A stretch of 64,000 bases of DNA. Source: Roseibium sp. MMSF_3544 (GTDB taxonomy: Bacteria; Pseudomonadota; Alphaproteobacteria; Rhizobiales; Stappiaceae). The stretch spans positions 62,001 to 126,000 of the forward strand of contig NZ_JASHKA010000012.1 in the NCBI RefSeq assembly GCF_030732845.1. The letters are read 5' to 3'. The first letter of the stretch is position 1. Each line of letters starts with the position of its first letter. The translations under genes and the position numbers were made by a program. Positions 1-9,354 of the stretch are shown here, one piece after another. Below the pieces are notes generated by a model that was given only the letters and a program-made list of their open reading frames with translations, did no database searches and was not told the origin of the DNA.

Positions 1-2
1 GC

Positions 3-605
3 GGCGCCCGCATTCCGAACGACGACGAAAACAGGAACGTCGTGGCCATGTACGGGACTGGCTCCGGCAAACAGCTCGCCGACCTGCACGAGGATCAGAG
101 GCGCCTTTGCATTGCTGAGATCGGCGGTTTCGGAGACAAGACCTGGACCGCCGTTGCGATCTATCGGCGGACCCAGGCGGATGCGCCCGACCCCACCATC
201 TCCGGAGAGGGGCCGTTCTTCAACCTGAGTGACGGCGCGCAGAAAGCCGAGTATGACCGCTTCAGGGCCAATCCCAACACCGGGAACGGCTGCGACACGG
301 AGCAGTTCGTCAACGTTTACGAAGCCTCCCGCTACGCCACACCCGCAGCGGTCGACGCTTTCGTCGGCAAGGTGAACGAACTCAACATCGACGGCATCGA
401 CCTGTCCGCACCAAAGGACAGCGCGGGACAATCGGTTTTTGTTGCCAATCAGAATTCGGCATTCCGAAACAGCATTCTGGCTTTGCGGAACAAGCTTGCA
501 GGGTGTGGTCTGACGGAAACGTTGAGAGACGGACAGGTTCACGTCACCAGAAATCTGGACACGGCTCTATTTAACGCCAAACTGAATGGATCGTGCATAC
601 AATAA
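3..605 (+). CDS. Hypothetical protein, 5' end outside the window
   Basis: The frame is open from the window edge to a TAA at 603-605, so the N-terminus is probably missing. An internal GTG at 42 is possible, but no ribosome binding site marks it. The visible 200 or so residues contain no family signature I recognise, no membrane segment and a few scattered cysteines. The gene ends 15 bases before the peptidoglycan-hydrolase-like gene at 621 on the same strand, so the two are probably co-transcribed. A role as a partner or inhibitor of that enzyme is conceivable, but nothing in the sequence shows it. Confidence 0.6.
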   Translation, partial: GARIPNDDENRNVVAMYGTGSGKQLADLHEDQRRLCIAEIGGFGDKTWTAVAIYRRTQADAPDPTISGEGPFFNLSDGAQKAEYDRFRANPNTGNGCDTEQFVNVYEASRYATPAAVDAFVGKVNELNIDGIDLSAPKDSAGQSVFVANQNSAFRNSILALRNKLAGCGLTETLRDGQVHVTRNLDTALFNAKLNGSCIQ

Positions 606-620
606 ATCCGAGGAAATGAC

Positions 621-2540
621 ATGGGCACCTATTTCAAGTCGACCACGTCAACATTCCGGTTTCTGAACAAGGATGACGCTCAGCCGGTCGAAGAGTTTCA
701 ACCCGACCTCATTTTCCGCGAGATTGTCGAGTCTGACTCCGATCAGGAAAGAACGCATGTCGAGCTCTACTCGCTGGGATCTTTTGTCCAGCCGTCCTGG
801 CTGAAAACAGACGATCTGGAACTCCTGGAAAACTACACCCCCAAATTCGCCTTCGATCTGGGTGAGTTCGTCCGCTCCTGCGTCAGCGAACACTGGCGCT
901 TCAACAACAGCGATGTCGCCGATCCCTTCTACACCAACATGGACTTCCTGATCGCGCTGGCCTTCATCCAGTCGAAACTGGATCCCGAAGCTGAAGAGGG
1001 CCAGGCAAGCGAGCGCAAGGGCATATTCGGTCTGACCGAAGCGGAGTGGGAAGCGTTCAGAGCGACGGACTTCGGCAAGGATTACCAGCGCGAAGACCAC
1101 AAAAACCCTTATGCCCAGATTGCCTGCGCAGCCTATCAGATGCACGCGGAGGCCAAGGCGCTCAGCAAGCTTTGGCAAGAAGATGCAACTGTTGGCACCG
1201 ATGACAATCCCTACGTCCCAAGGTTCGGCGAGTTGCTGCGCTGCCGTTTGTTCGGCGTAGACAACACATTTGCGATGCAAAAGGAATTGAAGGCGGGCAA
1301 CCACGGCAAACCCCTGGACGACTTCCTGGCGGAACAGGGGATGGATTCAGCATCGATCGCAGCGCTGCTGGACGACCGCAAGGAATTCATGCGCACCGGG
1401 CAGGGCGCAGCCTCCCCCGCCGAGAGCCTGCACGGTTTCAAGAACAAGGTCGAAACCAAGCTCGACAACAGCTTCAAGGAAGCCCTGAAGCTGATAAAGG
1501 AACACTCGCCGGACACGGTCACCGACAACACAGGATCGGCAAGCTGGATGCCCATTGCAGAGGGCGAACTCGGCACGAGTGAGAGTGACGCCGATGGTCA
1601 GGCGAGGATCACGGAGTATTTTGGCGCGACCGGCACGAACGGCACACATACGACGCCCTGGTGCGGGGCCTTTGCCGCCTGGTGCCTGGATCAGGCGGGT
1701 GGCAAAGCCCGCGAGAGCTATCAGAAGATCAAGCCGACATCTGCAGCGTCAGCCAGCTGGCTCAAATGGGGCCGGCCGATCAATCTCAAGGTACAGCCAC
1801 CGATCGGCGCGGTCGTGGTCATGTCGCCGAATTCCGACACGGACGAGGTTTCCCATGTCGGTTTTTTCCGCGAATACGTGCCCGGCACCTCCAAGGCAAA
1901 GGTCAAGATCCTTGGCGGCAATCAGTCGAATATGGTCACCCATATCGATTTCAGTTCCAGCGATATCGTGTCGATCCACTGGATCGATCCGAAATTCGAT
2001 TCCGTGGATCTCGGATCGGAAACGGACCCCAAATTCAAGGATATCCTGGATCTGATCGCGCGGGAGGAAAGCGGCGGAAACTACAACGCGCATTTCGGCG
2101 AAGCCGACAGCCAGGATCCGGATTTCGTCAACATGGCCATCGCCAATGTTCGCGTCTGGCAGGACGATTTCGTGCGGGGCGGAAGCCGGTCTTCCGCTGT
2201 CGGGCGCTACCAGATCATCCGCAAGACGATGGACGGGCTGATCGCGAGCATGAAGCTCGACAAAGACCAGCCCTTCGATGCGAACATGCAGGACAGGATG
2301 GCGATGAAGCTGATGCTCGGACGCGGCCTGAAAAGTTTCCTGACAGGCGCCATGTCAACCACCAGCTTCGGCAACAATCTGGCCAAGGAATGGGCGTCAT
2401 TCCCGGTCCTGTCGAACATCAAGGGCGCGCACAGGCAGGTGGCGCGCGGCACATCTTTCTATTCAGGTGACAATCTCAACCACGCCCATGTCGACCCTGC
2501 CGAGGTCGAGGCCGCACTTGCAAAACTGCTGCAGGGTTAG
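621..2540 (+). CDS. Multi-domain peptidoglycan hydrolase-like protein (TIGR02594/CHAP-like plus lysozyme-like)
   Basis: A 639-residue protein that starts at ATG 621 behind GAGGAA. Three blocks can be seen. Residues about 105-195 resemble a soluble transglycosylase fold (FIQSKLDP, GIFGLTEAEW), but glutamine sits where the catalytic glutamate is expected. Residues about 305-455 match the TIGR02594/NlpC-P60-like pattern, with Cys in PWCGAFAAWC and His in VSHVGFF. Residues about 465-639 look like a lysozyme domain (EESGGNYNA, SAVGRYQII). No signal peptide or membrane segment is visible, so the export route is unclear. Possible roles are wall remodelling or an interbacterial or phage-derived lysin. 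No phage or type VI genes are nearby. Domain calls are by eye. Confidence 0.75.
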   Translation: MGTYFKSTTSTFRFLNKDDAQPVEEFQPDLIFREIVESDSDQERTHVELYSLGSFVQPSWLKTDDLELLENYTPKFAFDLGEFVRSCVSEHWRFNNSDVADPFYTNMDFLIALAFIQSKLDPEAEEGQASERKGIFGLTEAEWEAFRATDFGKDYQREDHKNPYAQIACAAYQMHAEAKALSKLWQEDATVGTDDNPYVPRFGELLRCRLFGVDNTFAMQKELKAGNHGKPLDDFLAEQGMDSASIAALLDDRKEFMRTGQGAASPAESLHGFKNKVETKLDNSFKEALKLIKEHSPDTVTDNTGSASWMPIAEGELGTSESDADGQARITEYFGATGTNGTHTTPWCGAFAAWCLDQAGGKARESYQKIKPTSAASASWLKWGRPINLKVQPPIGAVVVMSPNSDTDEVSHVGFFREYVPGTSKAKVKILGGNQSNMVTHIDFSSSDIVSIHWIDPKFDSVDLGSETDPKFKDILDLIAREESGGNYNAHFGEADSQDPDFVNMAIANVRVWQDDFVRGGSRSSAVGRYQIIRKTMDGLIASMKLDKDQPFDANMQDRMAMKLMLGRGLKSFLTGAMSTTSFGNNLAKEWASFPVLSNIKGAHRQVARGTSFYSGDNLNHAHVDPAEVEAALAKLLQG

Positions 2541-2660
2541 GGAGCGCGTCGCTCCCTCCTGACACCCTTCTGTCAGGAGAGTGACAGGAAGTCCTGAAAT
2601 CTCGCCTGAAGCTTCCCCCGCCCCCTTTCCTCGCGCGCGGAACGGGACCATATTGCAGCA

Positions 2661-5600
2661 ATGCAAAAGCGTTCCTCCAAACCCCGCTCCGAAGACACGG
2701 CATCTCCCGAAGGCTTCGGTGAAGCGCCGCAGAAACCGTTGTCCGGCACACCGCTGTCCGGTTCCATCAGCGACTGGGCTGCCGAAATCGCGGAAGAAGC
2801 CGAAAAGCCCGCTGCAAAAGCGAAATCCAGGATCAAGGATCCGGCGGAACCGAAGGATCTCGCTCCCGGCGCGCCTGGAACCATCAGCCGCACGGCGCGG
2901 ACGTCTTCGCGCGAACGCGAGCGTGCGGGTGGCGACGGCGCCGTCGCCAGGGACGTTCAGGAAGGCCGCAAGGCCAAGCTCTCGCCCAAAGGTGCGAAGG
3001 CCAAGGGCAAGATCGAAAAGCCGACGAAGTCAGCGCGCGGCACATCGATTGGAAAAGCGGACAGCGCCCGTGAACGGGCGGCGGGCGGCCTCAACCCGGT
3101 CGCCGGGCTCGACATGTCGCTTGAGGAGGCCGAACAGCTCGAGGAAAAGCTCAAGCAGCACAAGAAGGACAACAAGAAGAAATCGGCGGCGGATGGCCGC
3201 TACGGTGACCTTGGCGGCAACCAGGGTGCCACCGCGACCGTCGAAGCACTGTCCGCGCTGATCGAATCCGGCAATCCGCTGCACAAGAACGGTGAATTGT
3301 GGGTGCCGCACCGGCCGGAGCGCCCGGCCAAGTCCGAGGGCGGCGTCGAGATCAAGCTGACCTCAGAGTACAAACCCCAGGGCGATCAGCCGACGGCCAT
3401 TGCCGAATTGGTCGACGGCATGGAAACCGGCGAGCAGACCCAGGTTCTCCTCGGCGTCACCGGGTCCGGCAAGACCTACACCATGGCGCAGGTGATTTCG
3501 CGCACCCAGCGCCCGGCCCTGATCCTGGCGCCCAACAAGACCCTGGCGGCCCAGCTCTACGGCGAGTTCAAATCCTTTTTCCCGGAGAACGCGGTCGAGT
3601 ATTTCGTCTCCTACTACGATTACTACCAGCCGGAAGCCTACGTCCCGCGCACGGACACCTATATCGAGAAGGAAAGCTCGATCAACGAGCAGATCGACCG
3701 GATGCGCCACTCCGCCACCCGTGCCCTTCTGGAGCGCGACGACGTTATCATCGTCGCCTCCGTTTCCTGCATCTACGGTATCGGCTCGGTCGAGACTTAT
3801 ACGGCGATGACCTTTGCCATCGAGGTCGGCGAGCGCATCGACCAGCGTCAACTGATCGCCGATCTGGTCGCCCTGCAATACAAGCGCAACGATGCTGCCT
3901 TCCAGCGCGGTGCGTTCCGCGTGCGCGGCGACACGATCGAGTTGTTTCCGGCCCACTACGAGGACCGCGCCTGGCGCATCTCCCTGTTCGGCGACGAGAT
4001 CGAGTCGATCACCGAATTCGACCCGCTCACCGGCAAGAAGTCGGGCGAGCTGAAAAGCGTCAAGATCTACGCCAACTCGCACTATGTCACGCCCAAGCCG
4101 ACGCTCAATCAGGCGATCAAGTCGATCAAGGAAGAACTGAAGCACCGGCTGGAGGAACTGAACACCCACGGCCGTCTGCTGGAGGCGCAGCGCCTCGAAC
4201 AGCGCACCATGTTCGACCTGGAGATGCTGGAAGCGACCGGCTCCTGCGCGGGCATCGAGAACTACTCACGCTATCTGACCGGCCGCAAGCCGGGCGAGCC
4301 GCCCCCCACCCTGTTCGAATACCTGCCGGACAACGCCATCGTCTTCACCGACGAAAGCCACGTCACCATTCCGCAGATCGGCGCCATGTACCGGGGCGAC
4401 TTCCGCCGCAAGGCAACGCTGGCCGAATACGGCTTCCGCCTGCCCTCCTGCATGGACAACCGCCCCCTGCGTTTCGAGGAATGGAACGCCATGCGGCCGC
4501 AGTCGATCGCGGTCTCGGCCACCCCCGGCTCCTGGGAGATGGAACAGTCCGGCGGCGTCTTCGCCGAGCAGGTGATCCGCCCGACGGGCCTTGTCGATCC
4601 GGTGATCGACATCCGCCCGGCCTCCTCTCAGGTTGACGATCTCCTCGGCGAGGTGCGCGAGGTCGCCCAGAAAGGTTACCGCACGCTGGTCACCACGCTG
4701 ACCAAGCGCATGGCCGAGGATCTTACCGAATATCTCCACGAGAATGGCGTACGCGTGCGCTACATGCACTCCGACATCGACACGCTGGAGCGGATCGAAA
4801 TCATCCGCGACCTGCGCCTCGGTGCTTTCGACGTGCTGGTCGGCATCAACCTCCTGCGCGAGGGTCTCGACATTCCGGAATGCGCGCTGGTCGCCATTCT
4901 CGACGCTGACAAGGAAGGTTTCCTGAGGTCCGAAACCTCACTGATCCAGACCATCGGCCGCGCCGCACGAAACGTGGACGGCAAGGTGATCCTGTACGCC
5001 GACCACATGACCGGTTCCATGGAGCGGGCAATTGCCGAGACCACCCGGCGCCGCGAGAAGCAGCTCGCCTATAACGCCGAGCACGGCATCACCCCGGAAA
5101 GCGTCAAGCGCAACATCGCCGACATTCTCGACAGCGTTTACGAGCAGGACCATGTCACGGTGGATGCCGGTTTTGCGGAAGAAGGCTCTCTCGTCGGTCA
5201 CAATCTGGCGGCCCATATCGAGGACCTGGAAAAACAGATGCGCGACGCCGCCGCCGATCTCGACTTCGAGACCGCCGCGCGCCTGCGCGACGAGATCAAG
5301 CGCCTCCAGGAAACCGAACTGGCCGTCGCCGACGACGCCATGGCGCGCCAATCCGACGTCGACGACCGCACCGGCGGCTTCAAGGGCGACCGCAAGTTTG
5401 GCGCTGGCGGCACCAAGGAAGGCGCCAGCGGCAAGAAAAAGGAAACCGCCCGGGACCGCGCCCGCGCCGCCAAACAAAAGAACGCCCTCCCCGCGCCCAG
5501 CGCCAAGGTGCGCAAGAACACGCTGGACGAGATGACGGTCGGCCGAACAGAAGTGCCCCTTGGCAACGACGATCCGGTCAAGCCAGTCCGCCGCGGCAAG

Positions 5601-5684
5601 ATCGGGACCGGGTCTTACGAGGACCCGGTCGACGAGAAGAAACGGCGCGGCCGACCGAAGAAGAGCGGGCGGCCGGGGCAGTAA
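2661..5684 (+). CDS. uvrB: Excinuclease ABC subunit B
   Basis: UvrB is the damage-verifying helicase-like subunit of nucleotide excision repair; it receives DNA from UvrA and recruits UvrC. The core begins near residue 227 with [17 protein letters not shown]. It has Walker A GVTGSGKT at 265-272, the beta-hairpin [12 protein letters not shown] that probes the lesion, the DESHVTIPQ helicase motif and a C-terminal UVR coiled coil near 850-885 that contacts UvrC. At 1007 residues it is far longer than E. coli UvrB (673). The excess is about 225 residues of Lys/Ala/Pro-rich N-terminus and about 120 basic residues after the UVR motif. The start at ATG 2661 is the only long-frame candidate. uvrC lies about 31 kb away. 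Confidence 0.97.
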   Translation: MQKRSSKPRSEDTASPEGFGEAPQKPLSGTPLSGSISDWAAEIAEEAEKPAAKAKSRIKDPAEPKDLAPGAPGTISRTARTSSRERERAGGDGAVARDVQEGRKAKLSPKGAKAKGKIEKPTKSARGTSIGKADSARERAAGGLNPVAGLDMSLEEAEQLEEKLKQHKKDNKKKSAADGRYGDLGGNQGATATVEALSALIESGNPLHKNGELWVPHRPERPAKSEGGVEIKLTSEYKPQGDQPTAIAELVDGMETGEQTQVLLGVTGSGKTYTMAQVISRTQRPALILAPNKTLAAQLYGEFKSFFPENAVEYFVSYYDYYQPEAYVPRTDTYIEKESSINEQIDRMRHSATRALLERDDVIIVASVSCIYGIGSVETYTAMTFAIEVGERIDQRQLIADLVALQYKRNDAAFQRGAFRVRGDTIELFPAHYEDRAWRISLFGDEIESITEFDPLTGKKSGELKSVKIYANSHYVTPKPTLNQAIKSIKEELKHRLEELNTHGRLLEAQRLEQRTMFDLEMLEATGSCAGIENYSRYLTGRKPGEPPPTLFEYLPDNAIVFTDESHVTIPQIGAMYRGDFRRKATLAEYGFRLPSCMDNRPLRFEEWNAMRPQSIAVSATPGSWEMEQSGGVFAEQVIRPTGLVDPVIDIRPASSQVDDLLGEVREVAQKGYRTLVTTLTKRMAEDLTEYLHENGVRVRYMHSDIDTLERIEIIRDLRLGAFDVLVGINLLREGLDIPECALVAILDADKEGFLRSETSLIQTIGRAARNVDGKVILYADHMTGSMERAIAETTRRREKQLAYNAEHGITPESVKRNIADILDSVYEQDHVTVDAGFAEEGSLVGHNLAAHIEDLEKQMRDAAADLDFETAARLRDEIKRLQETELAVADDAMARQSDVDDRTGGFKGDRKFGAGGTKEGASGKKKETARDRARAAKQKNALPAPSAKVRKNTLDEMTVGRTEVPLGNDDPVKPVRRGKIGTGSYEDPVDEKKRRGRPKKSGRPGQ

Positions 5685-5709
5685 ACCTTCCAACGGCTCT
5701 GGAAACGAG

Positions 5710-5866
5710 TGGATCCCCGATCAAGTCGGGGATGACTCCAAGTGTAACAAGGTTGTCTCGTTTCCTTCTTCAATCTCTTGAAAGAATGAACCTCGGGGTG
5801 GTTCCTTGGATCGCGGCACCATCCGTCAAACCATTCCGGTCATCCCCGACTTGGTAGGGGATCTAC
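5710..5866. repeat. Palindrome type 1, inverted pair (left cluster)
   Basis: Two copies of a 27-base imperfect palindrome face each other: GGATCCCCGATC...GGGGATGAC at 5710-5736, and its reverse complement GTCATCCCC...GGGGATC at 5839-5865, slightly degenerate. The bases between them, including AATCTCTTGAAAGAA and GAACCTCGGGG, recur almost unchanged at 9661-9829. The unit that has been copied is therefore the whole block, not only the palindromes. Confidence 0.85.
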
Positions 5867-5926
5867 TCCACCTTGCCAAATCAAATGGTCTCAGTGTTTT
5901 CGAGTAAGCGCGCTTACCCCAGAAGT

Positions 5927-6042
5927 GTCGCCCCGACCGAAGCGTAGCGGAGAGCTGGGACCCAGGACCTCCGGGACGTTGCGTTTTTGGTATCCGATGG
6001 AAACAATGAAGTTTCCTGGGTCCCCGCTTGTGCGGGGATGAC
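5927..6042. repeat. Palindrome type 2 (about 115 bp element), copy 1
   Basis: This element begins GTCGCCCC, ends GGGGATGAC, and carries an internal inverted pair GGGACCCAGGA / TCCTGGGTCCC. It is the most diverged of four copies (others at 8217, 8410 and 9218). It is preceded by the shared leader TCAGTGTTTTCGAGTAAGCG with the exact palindrome TAAGCGCGCTTA. Confidence 0.85.
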
Positions 6043-6084
6043 GATCTGTGCGGTTCTCAAATCCTCGCACCAAACGATGTGCCG

Positions 6085-6147
6085 TCCCGGACCTGATCCG
6101 GGACCTTTTTGCCTCGCTGCCGACAGGCCCCGGCCCAAGGCCGGGGC
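6085..6147 (+). repeat. Palindrome type 3: two tandem hairpins, the first terminator-like
   Basis: TCCCGGA (6085-6091) pairs with TCCGGGA (6097-6103) and is followed by TTTTT at 6106-6110, which looks like a Rho-independent terminator. A second stem, GCCCCGG (6127-6133) with CCGGGGC (6141-6147), follows. A decayed copy lies at 9897-9950. The block could stop transcription leaving uvrB, but it clearly belongs to the dispersed repeat family. Confidence 0.65.
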
Positions 6148-6186
6148 GGCAATGAATTGGGATTGTAATTGGTCCCAAACTCTCTC

Positions 6187-6216
6187 GTCATCCCCGACTT
6201 GATCGGGGATCCACTC
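6187..6216. repeat. Palindrome type 1, single copy
   Basis: GTCATCCCCGACTTGATCGG followed by GGATCCACTC. This is the intact form of the palindrome seen at 5710, 5839, 9661 and 9803, and in worn form at 8131. Confidence 0.85.
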
Positions 6217-6375
6217 ACTTCCAGAGCACCCATTGATAAAACCAGCTCATCCGTAACAGCCTGCCCCGGCGATCACCGTTCGCGAAAGCAAATTCTTTCG
6301 GGTCTTGTGCCGAACGCGAATCACGCGCAACGAAGACCCATTTTGCCCATCGACACAGCGTGCTACCCTCTCCCA

Positions 6376-6750
6376 ATGTCCTGGAAACCCGATGGCTACA
6401 CGTCCGCAAGCCCCTACCTGATCGTTCGCGATGCCGAGGCGACGCTTCGGTTTCTGGAACATGCGTTCGCGGCCACCCGGCTGCGCATTCACGCTCGGGA
6501 AAGCGGTACCGGGATCAAGCATGCCGAGGCGCGTCTCGATGATACCGTCATCATGCTGGGCGAAATGCCGGAGACTGTCGCAGCACATGTGCATGTCTAT
6601 GTCGCCGATGCCGACGCCGTGTTTGCGAAGGCCGTTGAGGCAGGTGGTCAGATCATCCAGGAAATGAGCCGCTCCGGAGATGGCGACTATCGCGGCGGTA
6701 TTGCCGACCCGAACGGCATCGTCTGGTGGATCTCGACGCAGGAAGACTAG
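6376..6750 (+). CDS. VOC/glyoxalase-like family protein
   Basis: A 124-residue protein starting at ATG 6376 (MSWKPDGYTSASPYLIV). The open frame extends further upstream, but only into repeat sequence. It has the beta-alpha-beta pattern of PhnB/glyoxalase-fold proteins: PYLIVRDAEATLRFLEHAF, then ADADAVFAKAVEAGG and the closing DPNGIVWWIS. Family members include metal-dependent lyases, dioxygenases and resistance proteins, so the substrate cannot be named. It stands alone, flanked by repeats on the left and facing the MFS transporter gene on the right. Confidence 0.8.
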   Translation: MSWKPDGYTSASPYLIVRDAEATLRFLEHAFAATRLRIHARESGTGIKHAEARLDDTVIMLGEMPETVAAHVHVYVADADAVFAKAVEAGGQIIQEMSRSGDGDYRGGIADPNGIVWWISTQED

Positions 6751-6776
6751 CAACAGCTTATTCTTGAACGGTCGGC

Positions 6777-7988
6777 TCAGTCGCTCGAGGGCGCACCCAG
6801 GGACCCGAAGCTAGTGACCGACCGAAGACCGCTGAAAACCGAAACAGCGAATGACGCGAGATAGGCAATTGCCACGAAACCGAGACCGGCCTGCGGACCG
6901 GCGGACCCTGCGACAACACCTCCAAGAAGCGCGCCCAAGGGCCTTATTCCATAGATGGCCGTTTGTATAACCGCGTTCACCCGTCCGAGCATCGCGGGCG
7001 GGGTGACGAGTTGACGAACCGAGTTCTGGACGACGAGCCACATCGACGGCCCGAAGCCAAGCAGAAAGAAGGCGGCGTACAGCCAGAATTCCCGCGTGCC
7101 GGGCTGGATCGCAAGCAGTCCACAAGCCGCAAGCACCGAACTCCCCGGTCCGAAAAGCAGGATGACTGAAGGGGAGATCCGATTGGAAAACCGGCCCGCC
7201 AGCCAGCTCCCCAAAATGGCAGCCAAACCGAATGCGGCGAGACAGATGCCAAACGTGCCCGGATCAAGGCGGTATATCTCCTTTATCGCGGGCACCATGA
7301 TGACCAGTAATGCCGCGAAGGCGAGGTTCCAAAAGACCGCGCAAAGCGAGATGGGCAGCAACAGTCGGTGCCGGACAACATATCGGGCGCCCTCCAGGAT
7401 CTGAGGAAGAACCCTTTTGGCCGGCTTTTGCACGACATCGAATTTCGGCAAAGACATAGAAGCCAACACGGCGATACCTGACGCGGCGCACGCCACGGCG
7501 AATACCAACGAGGCGGGCGTTTTGTCGATGGCGAGGCCTATCGCCAGCGGGACAGCGAAAGAACTGATGGCACGGGGAATTTCGATGCTGGCATTTGCCC
7601 GGGCCAAATGTTGAGGAGCGACCGCCCTCGGCAATATGGAAAGCGCAGTCAGGCCAAACAGAACGACACCAAATCCGGCGAACGTGATCGCACCGCCAAA
7701 CCCGACAACCGTTCCGAAGAAAATGCTTGCGACAGCACCAGCGAAACCCGCAGCGGACATCGCAGCCGACAAGATGGCGAGGGCGCGCAGCTGTTTCCGG
7801 TCGGCAAGTATGCCGAAAGGGATCGAGCCAACCAGGTGCGCAGCAGACTGGCAGGCAACAAGAACGCCTATCACTTCAGGGGATGCCCCAAAGGCCAGGA
7901 CAGCAACGAGCGGAACGGATACAAGCGCAATCTGATCAGCAAGGTGCATCCCGTAGGCGGCACCCGTCAGGCGGTGAATGGTGGACAA
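6777..7988 (-). CDS. MFS transporter
   Basis: A major facilitator of about 403 residues with around twelve hydrophobic segments. The conserved loop between helices 2 and 3 reads GSIPFGILADRKQLR. The open frame reaches 8072, but the first 28 codons look non-coding. TTG at 7988 has GGAG seven bases upstream and gives LSTIHRLTGAAYGMHLADQI; ATG 7949 is an alternative start. The product most resembles inner-membrane efflux carriers of the EntS/multidrug kind. The substrate is unknown. It is convergent with the VOC gene, and its promoter region holds repeat copies. Confidence 0.8.
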   Translation of the reverse strand: MSTIHRLTGAAYGMHLADQIALVSVPLVAVLAFGASPEVIGVLVACQSAAHLVGSIPFGILADRKQLRALAILSAAMSAAGFAGAVASIFFGTVVGFGGAITFAGFGVVLFGLTALSILPRAVAPQHLARANASIEIPRAISSFAVPLAIGLAIDKTPASLVFAVACAASGIAVLASMSLPKFDVVQKPAKRVLPQILEGARYVVRHRLLLPISLCAVFWNLAFAALLVIMVPAIKEIYRLDPGTFGICLAAFGLAAILGSWLAGRFSNRISPSVILLFGPGSSVLAACGLLAIQPGTREFWLYAAFFLLGFGPSMWLVVQNSVRQLVTPPAMLGRVNAVIQTAIYGIRPLGALLGGVVAGSAGPQAGLGFVAIAYLASFAVSVFSGLRSVTSFGSLGAPSSD

Positions 7989-8216
7989 CGGCAAACTCCG
8001 ACGATTTGCCCGGCACCATAGGAACGGCGCCGTTCCTGGACGACCCGAAAAGCGAGCGCATCGCGTCCTCACCTTGGCGCCGGTGCTGTCCAGGACGTGT
8101 TCGTGACACGATCCCTCAAACCACTCTGGTCAGCCCCGACGTGATCGGAGATCCAATCCACCGTGCCAAATCGAAAGGCGTCAGTGTTTTCCAGTAAGCG
8201 CGCTTACCCCAGAAGT

Positions 8217-8330
8217 GTCCTCCCGGCCGGAGCAAGGGGAGAGCCGGGACCCAGGACTCCCGCGGCGTTGCCGTTTGGTTTCCGGTGGCAAAGATGAAGG
8301 TTCCTGGGTCCCCGCTTGCGCGGGGATGAC
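8217..8330. repeat. Palindrome type 2, copy 2
   Basis: It shares GAGCCGGGACCCAGGACTCC and TTCCTGGGTCCCCGCTTGCG with the other copies and ends GGGGATGAC. The leader TAAGCGCGCTTACCCCAGAA lies immediately upstream at about 8195. Confidence 0.88.
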
Positions 8331-8409
8331 AGTCCTTGTGTTTGGCAAACCGGAGCGTGCCATATCAAGGGCTTCAGTGTTTTCGACCAAGCGCGCTTAC
8401 CCCACAGGT

Positions 8410-8524
8410 GTCATCCCGGCCGGAGCAAAGCGGAGAGCCGGGACCCAGGACTCCTACGGCGCTGCCGTTTGGTTTCCGGTGGAATCAACGAAGGTTCCTG
8501 GGTCCCCGCTTACGCGGGGATGAC
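8410..8524. repeat. Palindrome type 2, copy 3
   Basis: This is the best-formed copy, with GTCATCCCGGCC at the left end, GGGGATGAC at the right, and the internal GGGACCCAGGA / TCCTGGGTCCC pair. Its body is almost base-for-base identical to copy 4 at 9218, which suggests recent duplication or gene conversion. Confidence 0.9.
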
Positions 8525-8680
8525 AGTCTTTGTGTGGAAAGGCGATCGTATCAATTGCGCATGCTTGTCAGGGAGATCAGCGACGACAGTCGCATGGCCA
8601 ACCCGCCTTGCAACGCAAACGTCATAGAAGGACACGTCTTGTGCCCAGTGCATCGCATACTTCGCGGACCTGCTCCTATG

Positions 8681-9115
8681 CTAAACCTCTTTTTCCGGGC
8701 GATAGTCGGAAATGCACTCGGAAAGCGACAGGTACAGTTTCTTGAAGCCGGATGTCGGCGAGTAACCGGAACGCAACTGCGTCACTTTCAACGTTCTCTG
8801 TGTGGAATTTACCTTGCCATCGGTCATCGACCTCACAACCTTCTGATGGCTTGAATACTTCCCCGGCAGCATGACCTCCACCATCTCCTTCGCCTGGCAG
8901 GCACAAATGGAAACAGGTACGGATTTGTGCGTGGCGTTAAGCCGTAGACCCGACACATGACTGCCGCACGCCTTGAAGGCAGCGAACTCAACGTCATCAA
9001 GATTATGGTTTTTCATGAACTTGGCGATATCAGCCTGTTTGTCCGCATATACTCCGTAGGCGAACCAGAGGATCACCGCGACGCAGCCCAAAGCAAAGTA
9101 GCCTTTGAGGGACAT
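8681..9115 (-). CDS. Small membrane-anchored hypothetical protein
   Basis: A 144-residue protein. The frame opens at TTG 9127, but GGAGAGAG lies five bases before ATG 9115, so I take 9115 (MSLKGYF) as the start. One N-terminal hydrophobic segment (FALGCVAVILWFAYGVY) would anchor it or act as a signal. The rest is soluble with several cysteines, including a CAC motif. I do not recognise the family. It lies between repeat clusters and has no operon partner. Confidence 0.65.
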   Translation of the reverse strand: MSLKGYFALGCVAVILWFAYGVYADKQADIAKFMKNHNLDDVEFAAFKACGSHVSGLRLNATHKSVPVSICACQAKEMVEVMLPGKYSSHQKVVRSMTDGKVNSTQRTLKVTQLRSGYSPTSGFKKLYLSLSECISDYRPEKEV

Positions 9116-9217
9116 TACTCTCTCCAAATTTCAATCTGCAATTGAACTAATGAGAGAAAATAAACTTTGGGTGAAAGAGACCGTTCAAATTATTGGCTCC
9201 TCTCCAGTATCCCTTCG

Positions 9218-9330
9218 GTCATCCCGCTGAAGCAAGGGGAGAGCCGGGACCCAGGACTCCTGCGGCGCTGCCGTTTGGTTTCCGGTGGAATCAACGAAGG
9301 TTCCTGGGTCCCCGCTTACGCGGGGATGAC
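9218..9330. repeat. Palindrome type 2, copy 4
   Basis: The copy starts at GTCATCCCGCTG and ends at GGGGATGAC. It sits alone between two minus-strand genes, without the TAAGCGCGCTTA leader, so the 113-115 base body can occur independently of the rest of the composite. Confidence 0.88.
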
Positions 9331-9354
9331 AACCTGTGTGCATAAGGGAGGGGC

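Larger units (their letters stand above)
5685..6375. other. Gene-free stretch made of palindromic repeats
   Basis: About 690 bases between uvrB and the VOC gene contain no credible gene. Nearly all of it consists of copies of the repeats listed separately: an inverted pair of 27-base palindromes, one 116-base element, a double hairpin and a further single palindrome. Short open frames here translate to the WVPACAGMT type of peptide, which is a by-product of the repeat and not a gene. Confidence 0.85.
7989..8680. other. Gene-free stretch with repeats
   Basis: About 690 bases between the MFS transporter and the small membrane protein. It holds one decayed type 1 palindrome (8131-8157), two type 2 elements and their shared leaders. 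From 8530 to 8680 I see nothing recognisable. Open frames of 70-170 codons here are frame artefacts of the repeats. Confidence 0.8.

Noticed and set aside
621..2540. A prophage remnant around the lysozyme-like protein
   Set aside because: No phage structural, integrase or holin gene is nearby and uvrB follows directly.
3299..4636. A 445-codon open frame inside uvrB
   Set aside because: Second-frame shadow of uvrB, very Arg/Pro-rich, no start signal.
8215..8854. Overlapping open frames of 70-170 codons with peptides such as GSWVPACAGMT
   Set aside because: They are translations of the type 2 repeat, a known artefact pattern; they lack ribosome binding sites and the same peptide appears in every repeat copy.
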